Under the pieces are notes generated by a model. It worked only from the letters and a program-made list of their open reading frames with translations, was not told the origin of the DNA and did no database searches. Below are positions 16,279 through 25,375 of a stretch of 64,000 nt of DNA, piece by piece; the stretch's first letter is position 1, and the number at the start of each line of letters is the position of its first letter. A program made the position numbers and the translations under genes. The stretch is from Roseateles puraquae (GTDB lineage Bacteria > Pseudomonadota > Gammaproteobacteria > Burkholderiales > Burkholderiaceae_C): assembly GCF_002205845.1 (NCBI RefSeq), contig NZ_NISI01000005.1, forward strand, positions 310,001 through 374,000, read 5' to 3'.

Positions 16279-17778
16279 ATGGAGATGTTGCACAACCTCG
16301 CCTTCGGCTTCGAGCATGCGCTGACCTGGCAGAACCTGATGTTCTGCGCCATTGGCTGCATCGTCGGCACCCTCGTCGGCCTGCTGCCAGGGCTCGGGCC
16401 ACTGGCCACGATCAGCATGCTGCTGCCGCTGACCTATTCCATCCCGACGGGTGGCGCGCTGATCATGCTGGCCGGCATCTATTACGGGGCTCAGTATGGC
16501 GACAGCGTCAGCGCCATCACGATGAAGATCCCGCATGCGAGCTCCATCGTGGCCTGCATCGATGGCTACCAGATGACCCTCAAGGGCAAGACCGGCCTGG
16601 CCTTGTTCACCGCCGGTATCTCCAGCTTCATCGGGGGCACGGTGGCCATCTTCGTGCTGGCGGGGCTGGCACCCAGCCTGGGCGAGGTGTCGCTGATGTT
16701 CGGGCCGGCGGACTACTGCTCGCTGATGCTGCTGGGCTTCCTGTGCGTGAGTTTCGTGACCACGGGCAGCCTGCTCAACGGGCTGGCCATGTGCCTGGTG
16801 GGCGTGCTGCTCGGGCAGATCGGCACCGACGTGAACAGCGGGCTGGAGCGCTACACCTTCAACCTGCCCTTCCTGGCCGATGGCATCGGCCTGGTCAGCG
16901 TGGCCCTGGGCTGTTTCGGCATTGCCGAGATCACCAAGAACCTCGACGCCCGGGAGGAGCGCACCCCGTTCAGCGGCGTCATCCACCTGATGCCGACCTG
17001 GGCGGAGTTCAAGCGCATCCTGCCCAGCGCCCTGCGCGGCAGCGCGGTGGGTTCTGTGCTGGGTATCCTGCCCGGGGGCGGGCCGGTCATCGCGCAGTTT
17101 GCGGCGTATGCGCTGGACAAGAAGGTCAGCAAGCATCGCGACGAGATCGGCAGCGGTGCCATCGAGGGCGTGGCCGGGCAGGCGGCGGCCGATGAGGCGG
17201 CTGCGCGCACCAGCTTCATTCCGCTGATGAGCATTGGCATTCCGGAGAACCCGGTGATGGCGCTGATGATGGCCGCCTTCGTCATCAAGGGCATCCAGCC
17301 CGGGCCCAACATGATCTCGCAGCACGGCGACCTGTTCTGGGGCCTGGTGGCCAGCATGTGGGTGGGCAACGTCTTCCTCGTCGTGCTGAACGTGCCGCTG
17401 GTGCGCTACTGGCTGTCGGTGTTCAAGATCCCGTACAGCGTGCTGTTCCCGGCCATCCTGTTCTTCTGCTGCGTCGGGACCTTCAGCGTCAACAACAACC
17501 TGCAGGACATCTACATCACCGCCGCCTTCGGGCTGCTGGGCTATGTGTTCATGCGGCTGGACCTGGATGCCGCACCGCTGATGCTCGGCTTCATCCTGGG
17601 CCCGATGCTGGAGGAGTATTTCCGCCGGGCGATGCTGCTCAGCCGCGGCAGCTTCATGACGTTCGTGACCCGGCCGATCAGCGCCTCATTGCTGGGCTTG
17701 ATCGGGGTGTTCGTGGCCTGGCAGATCTGGGGCTTCCTGCGCAGCCGGCGAGTGGCGGGCGAGCCTGTGGCGGCCTGA
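16279..17778 (+). CDS. tctA: TctA, large membrane subunit of a tripartite tricarboxylate transporter
   Basis: A 499-residue, strongly hydrophobic protein with about 11-12 membrane segments, the usual size for TctA. The N-terminal half holds the family signature GTLVGLLPGLGPLATISMLL and GIYYGAQYGDSVSAI. A second glycine/proline motif in the other half (GSVLGILPGGGPVIAQFAAYAL) reflects the internal duplication of the family. TctA forms the translocation channel and works with TctB and a periplasmic TctC that captures citrate or another carboxylate. It starts 12 bases after the tctB stop and is clearly in the same operon. No tctC occurs in the window, so the receptor must be encoded elsewhere, which is common in Burkholderiales. 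Confidence 0.95.
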   Translation: MEMLHNLAFGFEHALTWQNLMFCAIGCIVGTLVGLLPGLGPLATISMLLPLTYSIPTGGALIMLAGIYYGAQYGDSVSAITMKIPHASSIVACIDGYQMTLKGKTGLALFTAGISSFIGGTVAIFVLAGLAPSLGEVSLMFGPADYCSLMLLGFLCVSFVTTGSLLNGLAMCLVGVLLGQIGTDVNSGLERYTFNLPFLADGIGLVSVALGCFGIAEITKNLDAREERTPFSGVIHLMPTWAEFKRILPSALRGSAVGSVLGILPGGGPVIAQFAAYALDKKVSKHRDEIGSGAIEGVAGQAAADEAAARTSFIPLMSIGIPENPVMALMMAAFVIKGIQPGPNMISQHGDLFWGLVASMWVGNVFLVVLNVPLVRYWLSVFKIPYSVLFPAILFFCCVGTFSVNNNLQDIYITAAFGLLGYVFMRLDLDAAPLMLGFILGPMLEEYFRRAMLLSRGSFMTFVTRPISASLLGLIGVFVAWQIWGFLRSRRVAGEPVAA

Positions 17779-17795
17779 CGCGCAGCGTTCGCCGC

Positions 17796-18143
17796 TCAGC
17801 CCAGCGCCCGCAGCCGCGCCGCGAGGGCCTCGTGCTCGGCGTCGACGCGCGCTGGCGTGGGGTCGGCCAGGTGAGCCCGCAGCACACGCCGCAGCGTCTC
17901 GGGCTGCGGCGTCAGGGGCCCGGCGAATCGCACTGCGGTGTCGTCGGCAATCAGCAGGGTCGGGAAGGTTTCGATGTCGAGGTCGCCGATGAGATCGGCC
18001 TCGTCCTCGATGTCGATCCAGCGCACCTGCAGGCCGTCCTGCGGCAGTTCCGCGCAGGCGGCTTCGAAGGTGGCTCGGTAGGACTCGCAGGTTCGGCACC
18101 AGGCCGCACACAGGCAGGCGACAAGCAGGCTCATGGGTGGCAT
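17796..18143 (-). CDS. Thioredoxin-like protein
   Basis: About 115 residues, starting at MPPMSLL (18143) or nine bases later at MSLLVAC (18134). The order of elements is thioredoxin-like: a first strand ending in the redox motif WCRTC (residues about 15-19; WCGPC in classical thioredoxin), an ARG/GLN-rich helix, a VRWIDIEDEADLIGDLDIETFPTLL segment containing the cis-proline FPT turn, and a short C-terminal helix. It should act in cytoplasmic thiol-disulfide exchange, since no export signal is evident. The altered CRTC spacer may change the redox potential. It lies convergent with tctA and divergent from the next gene. Fold call good, partner unknown. Confidence 0.75.
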   Translation of the reverse strand: MPPMSLLVACLCAAWCRTCESYRATFEAACAELPQDGLQVRWIDIEDEADLIGDLDIETFPTLLIADDTAVRFAGPLTPQPETLRRVLRAHLADPTPARVDAEHEALAARLRALG

Positions 18144-18234
18144 GGTGCCACGAGCGGCACCAAGGGCCGAGTTGGGCGGGAAATCAGCCGCAGATGCGGC
18201 CTTAGGCGCGGCTGCAGGGCGGCACCATGCGGGC

Positions 18235-18816
18235 ATGGTTGCGCCACTGAACAACGCCTTGCTGAACTATTTGTCGTCGAAGACGTCCGACGGGGCGGCC
18301 ACGACGGCGCAGACCGCCGGGCTCAAGGCGGGCAGCGTGACCGTGTCCAAGGCGGCGCTGGAGCGCGCGGCCGGCATGGCCAAGTCGGCCACGGCGGCGA
18401 AGGCGCTGGAGACGGCGCAGAAGACGTTGGCGACCGACCTGCGCGCCGCCATGGCCAAGGCCGGGGTCAAGCTCGGCGGCGCGGTGGAGTTCACGGTCAA
18501 GAGCGACGGCACGGTCGAGACCAAGGGGTCGGAGGCCGACAAGGCCGCTGTGAAGGCCTTCTTCGCCGCCGACACCAGCCAGCCAAGCTTTGCCAAGCGC
18601 ATCGCCAGCCAGGCGCAGGACGCCCTCAAGCTGTCGAGCACCATCCAGCAGAGTGCGGCCATCTCGCAGGCTGCCCAGCTGGCCAAGAGCCCGGGCGGCG
18701 TGATGTCGCTCTACAACTCCCTCATGCAACAGAGCGCGTCGGCCAGCGTCACCTTTTCGGTGTCGGCCGCCGGCAGCTCGCTCACCTACCCCGGCTCGCT
18801 CAGCACCAACGCCTGA
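18235..18816 (+). CDS. Unknown alanine/serine-rich protein
   Basis: From the ATG at 18235 the protein has 193 residues, rich in alanine, serine and lysine, with no signal peptide or membrane segment. Residues about 10-90 look helical and heptad-like (repeated AAKALETAQK, ATDLRAAMAKAG), and a short beta-type stretch VEFTVKSDGTVETKG sits in the middle. The C-terminal third (ASVTFSVSAAGSSLTYPGSL) is serine-rich and probably beta. I recognise no family. The frame has the third-position GC bias of its neighbours and no competing frame, so I accept it as coding. The gene stands alone, about 90 bases from the divergent thioredoxin-like gene. Confidence 0.6.
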   Translation: MVAPLNNALLNYLSSKTSDGAATTAQTAGLKAGSVTVSKAALERAAGMAKSATAAKALETAQKTLATDLRAAMAKAGVKLGGAVEFTVKSDGTVETKGSEADKAAVKAFFAADTSQPSFAKRIASQAQDALKLSSTIQQSAAISQAAQLAKSPGGVMSLYNSLMQQSASASVTFSVSAAGSSLTYPGSLSTNA

Positions 18817-18820
18817 GGGT

Positions 18821-19972
18821 TCAAGGGCCCAGGCCCGCGGCCTGCGCCGCCAGCGTGCCGAGTTCGCCATACAACGGCAGCACGTTGGTGCCCGCCTGGG
18901 GATGCACGCGGTTGGACAGCAGCACATAGAAGCTGCGGCTGGCCGGGTCCAGCCAGAAGGCGCAGCCGGTGAAGCCGGTGTGGCCGAAGCTGGTGACCGG
19001 GTAGAGGGTGCCCCGCGGTCGGGCGTAGGGTGAGGTCAGGTCCCACCCTAGGCTGCGCTGTTCAGGGATGCCGGACGGCGACTGCACGGTGGTGAGCTGC
19101 GCAATGCTCTCGGCGGACAGCAGGCGACGGCCATCGTCGGCCAGGCCGCCGCGCAGCAGCATGCGTGCGAAGCGGGCGAGGTCGGCCGTCGTTGTGAACA
19201 GGCCGGCATGCCCGGCCACGCCGCCCATCTTGCGGGCCGTGGGGTCGTGTACCTCGCCGCGCAGCACCCGGCCGTCGCTCAGCCGCTCGGTGGGTGCGAT
19301 GCGCCCGGGCGGCAGGCGCTGCAGCGGCAGATAGCCGCTGTCCTGCATGCCCAGGGGCTGGAACACCGCCTGCTGGGCGAGTGGCGCCAGGGGCTGGCCC
19401 GACACGCGTTCGATGACGCGGCCGAGCAGGATGAAGTTGACGTCGGAGTAACGAAACCGCGTGCCGGGCGCCGCAGTCAGCGGCAGGCTGCAGGCGATGC
19501 GCTCAGCCGCCGCCGGCCCGACCCAGTCCCCTGCGCCATTGCCGGGCAGGCTGGCCGGCAGGCCCGAGCTGTGCGTGAGCAGCTGGCGCAGCGTGATGCC
19601 GGCTTTGTCAGGGCCACCGCAGTCGGGCAGATAGCGCTGCAGAGGCGCGTCGATGTCGAGCTGGCCGCGCTCGCGCAGCCACTGCGCCAACGTGGCGGTG
19701 ACCACGGGCTTGGTCAGCGAGGCGGCGTCGAAGACGGTGGTCTCGTCCAGTACTTCGGGCGTGGGCTCGACGGCGCGCTGCCCGTAGGCGCGGTGGTAGG
19801 CGCCGTGGTCCAGGCGCTCGATCCACAGCGCGGCGCCTGGCAGCTGGCGGTCGTTGATGAAGGCCTGCACGGCCGCGTCGGCCCGCACCAGGGGAGCGGT
19901 GGGCAGTTGCGGGACCGGGGCGCATCCCGTGATCAAGGCCAGCAGCGCGGCCGGCAGCAGCAGGTGTCGCAT
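18821..19972 (-). CDS. Serine hydrolase of the beta-lactamase/class C PBP-like family, lipoprotein
   Basis: A 383-residue protein with a lipoprotein signal: hydrophobic core and ALITGC lipobox, so Cys17 would be lipidated. The active-site motif S-x-x-K is S85-L-T-K88; the second motif is YSD near 175, the form common in esterase-like members; and GHTGFTG near 330 stands for the third motif. The protein would be a periplasmic or outer-membrane-anchored serine peptidase/esterase acting on cell-wall muropeptides or ester substrates; resistance to beta-lactams is not implied. It ends a few bases after the convergent unknown gene and lies just upstream of the end of the ssu operon, from which it is transcribed in the same direction but separated by a spacer of 26 bases. 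Confidence 0.85.
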   Translation of the reverse strand: MRHLLLPAALLALITGCAPVPQLPTAPLVRADAAVQAFINDRQLPGAALWIERLDHGAYHRAYGQRAVEPTPEVLDETTVFDAASLTKPVVTATLAQWLRERGQLDIDAPLQRYLPDCGGPDKAGITLRQLLTHSSGLPASLPGNGAGDWVGPAAAERIACSLPLTAAPGTRFRYSDVNFILLGRVIERVSGQPLAPLAQQAVFQPLGMQDSGYLPLQRLPPGRIAPTERLSDGRVLRGEVHDPTARKMGGVAGHAGLFTTTADLARFARMLLRGGLADDGRRLLSAESIAQLTTVQSPSGIPEQRSLGWDLTSPYARPRGTLYPVTSFGHTGFTGCAFWLDPASRSFYVLLSNRVHPQAGTNVLPLYGELGTLAAQAAGLGP

Positions 19973-19998
19973 CGGGCCAGTGTGCCCGACACCGCGGT

Positions 19999-20781
19999 TC
20001 AGCCCGCGCCGAGGATGTGTCGCAGCACCCGGTCTTCCAGCTCGGCAAAGCCGGCCGCCGTGCGGGCGCGCGGGCGCGGCAGGGCGACCGTCGCGTCCAG
20101 CGCCAGGCCGCCGCGGTCGATGAGCAGCACGCGGTCGGCCAAGGCGACCGCCTCGGTGACGTCGTGCGTGACCAGCAAGGCGGTAAAGCCATGGCGGCGC
20201 CAGAGCTGCTCGATCAGCCGGTGCATCTCCAGGCGCGTCAGCGCATCGAGCGCACCGAGCGGCTCGTCCAGCAGCAGCAGGCGCGGCTGGTGCACCAGCG
20301 CGCGGGCCAGGGCCACGCGCTGGCGCTGGCCGCCCGAGAGCGTGGCGGGCCAGTCCTTGCCGCGGCCCGCCAACCCCACTTGCGCCAGAGCCTCCATCGC
20401 GCGGTCGCGGGCATCGCGCCCGGGCAGGCCCAGGGCCACGTTGTCCACGACGCGCTTCCAGGGCAGCAGCCGGGCATCCTGGAACATGAGCCGGCGTTCA
20501 TGCGCCTCGCCGGCCTGCACGTGGCCTGCGGTCGGTGCATCCAGCCCGGCGATCAGCCGCAGCAGCGTGCTCTTGCCGCAGCCGCTGCGACCCACCAGCG
20601 CCACGAACTCGCCGGGTGCCACGTCCAGGTCCAGCCCCTGCAGCACATGGCGGGCGCCAAAGGACTTGGCCACGCCGCGCAGCGTGAGTGCCAGGCCTGG
20701 TGCCCCCGGGGCGGGCTCGGGCACCGGCTCGGGGCGGGGCTCTCGCGTGATCACGGGGATATCGAACTCATTCACCCACAT
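19999..20781 (-). CDS. ssuB: SsuB, ATPase of the aliphatic sulfonate importer
   Basis: The start chosen is the ATG at 20781, with GGGAG six bases before it; it lies directly after the ssuC stop. The 260-residue protein has Walker [11 protein letters not shown]-loop [12 protein letters not shown] signature [15 protein letters not shown], Walker B LLLLDEP and H-loop VTHD. The FQDARLLPW form and gene position identify it as SsuB/TauB type rather than a general importer ATPase. It energises uptake of alkanesulfonates, which give sulfite after SsuD cleavage. A proline/glutamate-rich 25-residue N-terminal extension ([14 protein letters not shown]) precedes the ATPase core. It is the last gene of the ssu operon. 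Confidence 0.93.
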   Translation of the reverse strand: MWVNEFDIPVITREPRPEPVPEPAPGAPGLALTLRGVAKSFGARHVLQGLDLDVAPGEFVALVGRSGCGKSTLLRLIAGLDAPTAGHVQAGEAHERRLMFQDARLLPWKRVVDNVALGLPGRDARDRAMEALAQVGLAGRGKDWPATLSGGQRQRVALARALVHQPRLLLLDEPLGALDALTRLEMHRLIEQLWRRHGFTALLVTHDVTEAVALADRVLLIDRGGLALDATVALPRPRARTAAGFAELEDRVLRHILGAG

Positions 20782-20782
20782 C

Positions 20783-21547
20783 TCAATCTCCCGTGGCGGC
20801 ATAGCCCTTGTGCCAGGGCAGCCAGGCGCGCTCCAACGCGCGGGCCAGTACGTCGGCCAGCTTGCCCAGCAGGGCATAGAGCAGGATGCCGACCAGCACG
20901 ATGTCGGTCTGCAGGAACTCCCGCGCATTCATGGTCAGGTAGCCGATGCCGGCCTGGGCCGACAGCGTCTCGGCCACGATGAGCAGCACCCACATCAGCC
21001 CCAGCGAGAAACGCAATCCCACGAGGATGGACGGCAGGGCGCCCGGCAGGATGACCTGCGTGTAGAGCCGCCAGCCCGTAAGGCCGTAGCTGCGTGCCAT
21101 CTCGATGAGGTCGCGGTCGACATTGCGGATGCCGTGGAAGGTGTTCAGGTAGACCGGGAAGAACACGCCTACCGCCACCAGCACCAGCTTGGCGGCCTCG
21201 TCGATGCCGAACCACAGGATCACCAGCGGGATGAGTGCCAGGGCCGGGATGTTGCGCAGCATCTGCAGCGTGGTGTCCAGCAGTGCCTCGGCCTGTCGCC
21301 AGGTGCCGGTGAGCAGGCCCAGCAGCAGGCCCAGGCCGCCGCCGACGGCCAGCGCCGAAAATGCGCGCGCGGCGCTCACGCCCACATGGTGGGCCAGCTC
21401 GCCCGAGCGCAGCAGCTGCCAGAAGGCCGCCAGCACCGCGGCGGGCTCAGGCAGGATGCGGGCCGACAGCAGGCCGCTGCGCGAAGCCAGTTCCCAGGCC
21501 AGGATGAGCGCCGCGGGCAGCAACCAGGGCGTGATGCGCTTGATCAT
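20783..21547 (-). CDS. ssuC: SsuC, permease of the aliphatic sulfonate importer
   Basis: From the ATG at 21547 the protein has 254 residues and about six inner-membrane segments, beginning [20 protein letters not shown]. The EAA-type loop that contacts the ATPase is visible around [19 protein letters not shown], as in SsuC and TauC. SsuC forms the channel with SsuB and receives sulfonates from the SsuA proteins. Only four bases separate it from the end of ssuD, and its stop codon is immediately followed by the ssuB start, so the genes are cotranscribed. Confidence 0.93.
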   Translation of the reverse strand: MIKRITPWLLPAALILAWELASRSGLLSARILPEPAAVLAAFWQLLRSGELAHHVGVSAARAFSALAVGGGLGLLLGLLTGTWRQAEALLDTTLQMLRNIPALALIPLVILWFGIDEAAKLVLVAVGVFFPVYLNTFHGIRNVDRDLIEMARSYGLTGWRLYTQVILPGALPSILVGLRFSLGLMWVLLIVAETLSAQAGIGYLTMNAREFLQTDIVLVGILLYALLGKLADVLARALERAWLPWHKGYAATGD

Positions 21548-21551
21548 GGCG

Positions 21552-22724
21552 TCAGCTGGCAGCCGCGGCCTTGGGCACGATGTGGTTGGCCACCACTTCG
21601 CCGAAGGGGCCGGTGAGCGCCGGTGCGGTGAGCTTCTCGCGTGTGTCCAGCGGCAGCAGCGGGAAGACCAGCTCGGCAAACCGGTGAGCCTCGTCCAGGT
21701 GCGGGTAGCCGCTCAGGATGAAGGATTCCAGGCCGAGGTCCGCGTACTCGCGGATGCGCTCCGCCACCTGCTGCGGGTTGCCCACCAGGGCCGTGCCCGC
21801 ACCGCCCCGCACCAGGCCCACGCCGGCCCACAGGTTGGGCGAGATCTCCAGCCCCTGGCGCACGTCGGCCTTGTTGAAGCGGCCGCCATGCAGCTCGGCC
21901 ATGCGGCGCTGGCCCACCGAGTCCATCGCGCGGAACTTGGCCTGGGCGGCGGCCACGGTGGCTTCGTCGAGTTGCGAGAGCAGCTCGCCCGCGGCGCGCC
22001 AGGCTTCGTCCTCGGTCTCGCGCACGATGACGTGCAGCCGGATGCCATAGCGCAGCGTGCGGCCGCGGGCGGCGGCGCGCTCGCGCACGTCGGCCAGCTT
22101 CTTGGCGACCTCGGCCGGCGGCTCGCCCCAGGTCAGGTAGGTGTCCACCTGCTCGGCTGCCAGGTCGTGCGCCGGGCCGGAGGAGCCGCCGAAGTACACC
22201 GGCGGGTAAGGGCGGTTGATGGGCGGGTAGAGCACCTTGCCGCCCTTGACGCTGAGGTGGTCGCCGTCAAAGTCCAGCGTCTCGCCGGTGTGCGAGCGGG
22301 TCAGCAGCTCGCGCCAGATGCGGATGAACTCGGCCGACTGCGCATAGCGTTCGCTGTGATCCAGGAACTGACCGTCGCCCGCCAGCTCGTCGGGGTCGCC
22401 GCCGGTAACGAGGTTCACCAGCAGCCGGCCGCCCGAGAGGCGGTCCAGCGTGGCGGCCATGCGGGCGCTCTGGGCGGGCGCCACGAGACCGGGGCGCAGC
22501 GCGACCAGGAACTTGAGGCGCTTCGTCGCGTCGATCAGGCTGGCGGCCACGACCCAGGAGTCTTCGCAGCTGCGGCCGGTGGGCAGCAGCACGCCTTCGT
22601 AGCCGAGACTGTCGGCCGCGATGGCGATCTGCTTGAAGTAGGCATGGTCGGCCACGCGCGCGCCGCGTGAGCTGCCGAGGTAGCGGCTGTCGCCGTGGGT
22701 GGGAATGAACCAGAAGATCTTCAT
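21552..22724 (-). CDS. ssuD: SsuD, FMNH2-dependent alkanesulfonate monooxygenase
   Basis: A 390-residue member of the bacterial luciferase family, the usual SsuD length. It starts [17 protein letters not shown], nearly identical in style to E. coli SsuD, and contains the [14 protein letters not shown] segment typical of the flavin-binding barrel. SsuD uses FMNH2 supplied by SsuE and oxygen to cut the C-S bond of alkanesulfonates, releasing an aldehyde and sulfite for cysteine synthesis. It overlaps the end of the upstream ssuA gene by four bases (ATGA at 22721-22724). As part of the ssu operon it is expected to be induced by sulfate starvation. Confidence 0.96.
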   Translation of the reverse strand: MKIFWFIPTHGDSRYLGSSRGARVADHAYFKQIAIAADSLGYEGVLLPTGRSCEDSWVVAASLIDATKRLKFLVALRPGLVAPAQSARMAATLDRLSGGRLLVNLVTGGDPDELAGDGQFLDHSERYAQSAEFIRIWRELLTRSHTGETLDFDGDHLSVKGGKVLYPPINRPYPPVYFGGSSGPAHDLAAEQVDTYLTWGEPPAEVAKKLADVRERAAARGRTLRYGIRLHVIVRETEDEAWRAAGELLSQLDEATVAAAQAKFRAMDSVGQRRMAELHGGRFNKADVRQGLEISPNLWAGVGLVRGGAGTALVGNPQQVAERIREYADLGLESFILSGYPHLDEAHRFAELVFPLLPLDTREKLTAPALTGPFGEVVANHIVPKAAAAS

Positions 22725-23662
22725 GCTTTGACCTGTGTGACGGCGTCGGCCACCTGGATGGCGCGGGGAATGAGGCCGAGCTCCGTGAAGGCGTCGGCCA
22801 CCTGTTGCTGCTCGCGCACCAGCGCGGCGGTGAGCGGGCCGACAGGCGCCACGCCACGGCGCTCCACCATGCGCTGCACGGTGGCGGCCGGCAGTCCGGC
22901 GAATTCGGCATAGCGCTGCACCGCGTCGCGGCGATCGGCCTGCACGCGGGCATCGGTGTCGGTCAGCGCCTGGAAGAGGGTCTTGAGCAGCGCGCCGTCA
23001 CGGCTCAGGGCGCGGGAGGCCAGGTAGAACGTGTTGTTGTTGCTGAGACCCCGGCTGGTGGCCAGGGCGCGCAGTTCGCCGGAGATTTCGGCGGCGGCGT
23101 AGTAGGGGTCCCACACGGCCCAGGCGTCCACCGAGCCGCGCTCGAAAGCGGCGCGCGCCTCGGCGGGCGGCAGGTAGACGGGCTGGATGTCGCTCCAGGC
23201 GAGGCCCGCCTTCTTCACGGCCTGCACGGTCAGGAAGTGGGCGCTGCTGCCCTTTTGCAACGCAATGCGCCGGCCTTTCAGGTCGGCGAGCTTGCGCAGC
23301 GGAGAGTCGGGCTTGACGAGCACGGCCGAGCTGTCGGGCTTGGGCGGCTCGGCGCCCACATAGACCACGTCCTTGCCGGCCGACTGCGCGAACACTGGCG
23401 GCGCATCGCCGGTGGCACCGATCTCCACGCTGCCCAGGGCCAGCGCCTCCAGCAGCTGCGGGCCGGCCGGGAACTCGGTCCACTGGATGCGCGTGCCCGT
23501 CAGGCGCTGCTCCAGCAGGCCGTAGCTCTTGAGCAGCGCGAGATTGAAGCTGCCCTTCTGGAAGCCGATCCGCAGTTGCGGCGGCGTCTGGGCGCGCGTC
23601 CAGACGGCCGCGGTGGTGGCCAGAATGGCGACCGCGGCGCGGCGAGTGGTGGTGGCGCTCAT
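22721..23662 (-). CDS. ssuA: Aliphatic sulfonate-binding protein, second copy
   Basis: A 313-residue periplasmic binding protein with a signal peptide of about 25 residues ending near TRAQ, then [20 protein letters not shown]. The motifs [13 protein letters not shown] and [24 protein letters not shown] are shared almost word for word with the neighbouring 318-residue protein, so the two are paralogs from a tandem duplication. Both resemble SsuA, which delivers alkanesulfonates to SsuBC. Divergence outside the motifs suggests the two copies bind different sulfonates. It overlaps ssuD and the preceding ssuA by four bases each. The symbol is given for family membership. Confidence 0.9.
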   Translation of the reverse strand: MSATTTRRAAVAILATTAAVWTRAQTPPQLRIGFQKGSFNLALLKSYGLLEQRLTGTRIQWTEFPAGPQLLEALALGSVEIGATGDAPPVFAQSAGKDVVYVGAEPPKPDSSAVLVKPDSPLRKLADLKGRRIALQKGSSAHFLTVQAVKKAGLAWSDIQPVYLPPAEARAAFERGSVDAWAVWDPYYAAAEISGELRALATSRGLSNNNTFYLASRALSRDGALLKTLFQALTDTDARVQADRRDAVQRYAEFAGLPAATVQRMVERRGVAPVGPLTAALVREQQQVADAFTELGLIPRAIQVADAVTQVKA

Positions 23663-24615
23663 CGCGCAGCCTCGGCGAGCTTGGTGTTGCCGGGCAGCGC
23701 ATCCGCCACACGGATGGGCTTGGGGATGAGGCCCAGCGCATGGAAGGTGTCGGCAATCTTCTGCTGCTCCGCGGCGACCGCGGCGGTCAGCGGCTTCACG
23801 CCGAACTGGTAGCGGCTCAGGCTCTTCTCGACCACCTCGACCGGCAGGCCCTGCAGCGGCGCGATGACGGCCGCCGCGGCTTTAAGGTTGGCCTTGAGCC
23901 AGGTCGCCTGTGCCTGGGTGTCCTCGAACAGGGCCTGGATGACGTGGGGCTGCTTCTCGGCAAAGCTGCGCTCGGCCAGGTAGTAGGCGTAGTTGTTGAC
24001 GAGGCCACGGCCATCCGCCAGCAGGCGGGCACTGCTTTGCTGCTCAACCGCGGCGAGGAAGGGGTCCCAGATCACCCAGGCGTCCACCGCGCCGCGCTCG
24101 AAGGCGGCCCGCGCATCGGCCGGTGGCAGGTAGACGGGCTGGATGTCGGTGATCTTCAGGCCTTGCTTCTCCAGCGCCTTCACGAGCAGGTAGTGCACAT
24201 TGCTGCCCTTGTTGAGCGCGACCTTCTTGCCCTTGAGGTCGGCCACGGTCTTGACGACCGAGTCCTTGGGCACGACCAGGGCCTCGGCTTCGGGGGCGGC
24301 GGGGTCAAAGCCGATGTAGACGAAGCGGGCGCCCGCGGCCTGCGCAAAGATGGGCGGCGCCTCGCCCACGAAGCCCACGTCGACCGCGCCGACGTTCAGG
24401 CCTTCCAGCAGTTGCGGCCCGGCGGGGAACTCCACCCACTTCACGCTCACGCCCAGCGGCGCGAGCTTCTTCTCCAGCGAGCCGCTGGACTTCTGCAGGG
24501 TGAGGAGGCTGGCAGATTTCTGGAAGCCGATGCGCAGGGTGGTCTCGGCGTGGGCATGGAGGCTGGCGGCCAGCAGCAGCGGGGCGGTCCAGCGGAGCAG
24601 GGAGCGCAGAGTCAT
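23659..24615 (-). CDS. ssuA: Aliphatic sulfonate-binding protein, first copy
   Basis: A 318-residue periplasmic protein: signal peptide to about residue 23 (LLLAASLHAHAE), then [34 protein letters not shown] and [20 protein letters not shown], all typical SsuA positions. It would capture alkanesulfonates for SsuBC. It is the first gene after an unusual 133-base spacer that carries an intrinsic terminator; its own ribosome-binding site GAAGGA comes straight after the terminator's T run. Its stop overlaps the next ssuA start by four bases. Its closest visible relative is that neighbour, which points to a local duplication. Confidence 0.92.
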   Translation of the reverse strand: MTLRSLLRWTAPLLLAASLHAHAETTLRIGFQKSASLLTLQKSSGSLEKKLAPLGVSVKWVEFPAGPQLLEGLNVGAVDVGFVGEAPPIFAQAAGARFVYIGFDPAAPEAEALVVPKDSVVKTVADLKGKKVALNKGSNVHYLLVKALEKQGLKITDIQPVYLPPADARAAFERGAVDAWVIWDPFLAAVEQQSSARLLADGRGLVNNYAYYLAERSFAEKQPHVIQALFEDTQAQATWLKANLKAAAAVIAPLQGLPVEVVEKSLSRYQFGVKPLTAAVAAEQQKIADTFHALGLIPKPIRVADALPGNTKLAEAAR

Positions 24616-24629
24616 GTTGTTCGTCCTTC

Positions 24630-24684
24630 AAAAAAAGTCCCGGCGCCAGGGCGCACCCGATCCGCGCCTGAACGGCGCCGGGAC
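24630..24684 (-). terminator. Intrinsic terminator or attenuator between ssuE and ssuA
   Basis: Read on the minus strand, GTCCCGGCGCC (24684-24674) pairs perfectly with GGCGCCGGGAC (24647-24637) over 11 bp, and seven T residues follow (24636-24630). The 26-base loop holds a second small stem (GGCGC with GCGCC). It lies after ssuE and before the ssuA ribosome-binding site, so it should cut transcription of the rest of the operon unless read through. Confidence 0.75.
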
Positions 24685-24748
24685 AAGTCGCCGATCCCGC
24701 AACGGGGGGCGAGGAGACAAGCGGTGGTGAGGTGAGCGAGGTGCCGCG

Positions 24749-25300
24749 TCAACAGGTGGCGGTGTCTTCCTGCGAGGCCCGCATTCGCGGCGTGAGAGGG
24801 GCCAGCGCGCGGTCCAGCCGGGCAATGAGATCAGGCTCGGGCACATAGCCGCCAGCCTCATGACGGCGCAATTGAGCGTCAGTCGCGAACACGCTGTCCA
24901 GCACATGGCGCGCGCCCAGAGCCGACAGCACGGGCTTGAGCGCGTAGTCGAGCGCCAGGAAATGGGCCGGGCTGCCGCCGGTGGCCAGCGGCAGCACCAG
25001 CTTGCCGCGCAGGGCGTCCGGCGGCAGCAGGTCCAGGAAGACCTTCAGCAATCCGCTGTAGGCAGCCTTGTAGATGGGTGTGCTGACGATGACGAGCTCG
25101 GCAGCCTCGACGGCTTGCACGGCGGCGGCAATGGCAGGGTCCTGCACGTCGGCGGACAACAGCGCCTCGGCAGGCAACGCACGCACGAGGATGTCGTGGT
25201 GTCGGCCGGCGCGGCCTTCCAGGCGGGTCAGCGCGAACTGCGTGAGCCAGGCGGAGCGTGAGCGTTCGCTGGGGCTGGCGGAGAGGCTGGTGATGTGCAT
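24749..25300 (-). CDS. ssuE: SsuE, NAD(P)H-dependent FMN reductase
   Basis: A 183-residue flavodoxin-fold reductase, close to E. coli SsuE in length. The start MHITSLSASPSERSRSAWL contains the SxSxxSRS phosphate-binding loop, STPIYKAAYSGLLKVFLDLLP is the family's most conserved stretch, and PLATGGSPAHFLALDYALKPVL follows. It reduces FMN with NAD(P)H and hands FMNH2 to SsuD. It is the first gene of the ssu cluster but is separated from ssuA by a terminator-like hairpin, so it may also be made on its own short transcript. Confidence 0.94.
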   Translation of the reverse strand: MHITSLSASPSERSRSAWLTQFALTRLEGRAGRHHDILVRALPAEALLSADVQDPAIAAAVQAVEAAELVIVSTPIYKAAYSGLLKVFLDLLPPDALRGKLVLPLATGGSPAHFLALDYALKPVLSALGARHVLDSVFATDAQLRRHEAGGYVPEPDLIARLDRALAPLTPRMRASQEDTATC

Positions 25301-25343
25301 GGCGGCCGGTGTCGGTTCAGGCCTTGCACGATACGGAGGGGGC

Positions 25344-25364
25344 TTCCTTCGAGGAACGAAGGAA
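25344..25364. repeat. Inverted repeat upstream of ssuE
   Basis: TTCCTTCG (25344-25351) and CGAAGGAA (25357-25364) are perfect 8-bp arms around AGGAA. The site lies 44 bases before the ssuE start and 12 bases after the end of the hydroxylase gene. It could be an operator for the ssu operon or a weak terminator of the upstream gene; there is no T run. Confidence 0.4.
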
Positions 25365-25375
25365 AGCGGCGCTGC

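Noticed and set aside
24616..24748. SAM-type riboswitch before the sulfonate genes
   Set aside because: The element is a simple terminator with a nested small stem; none of the conserved cores of known SAM riboswitches is present.
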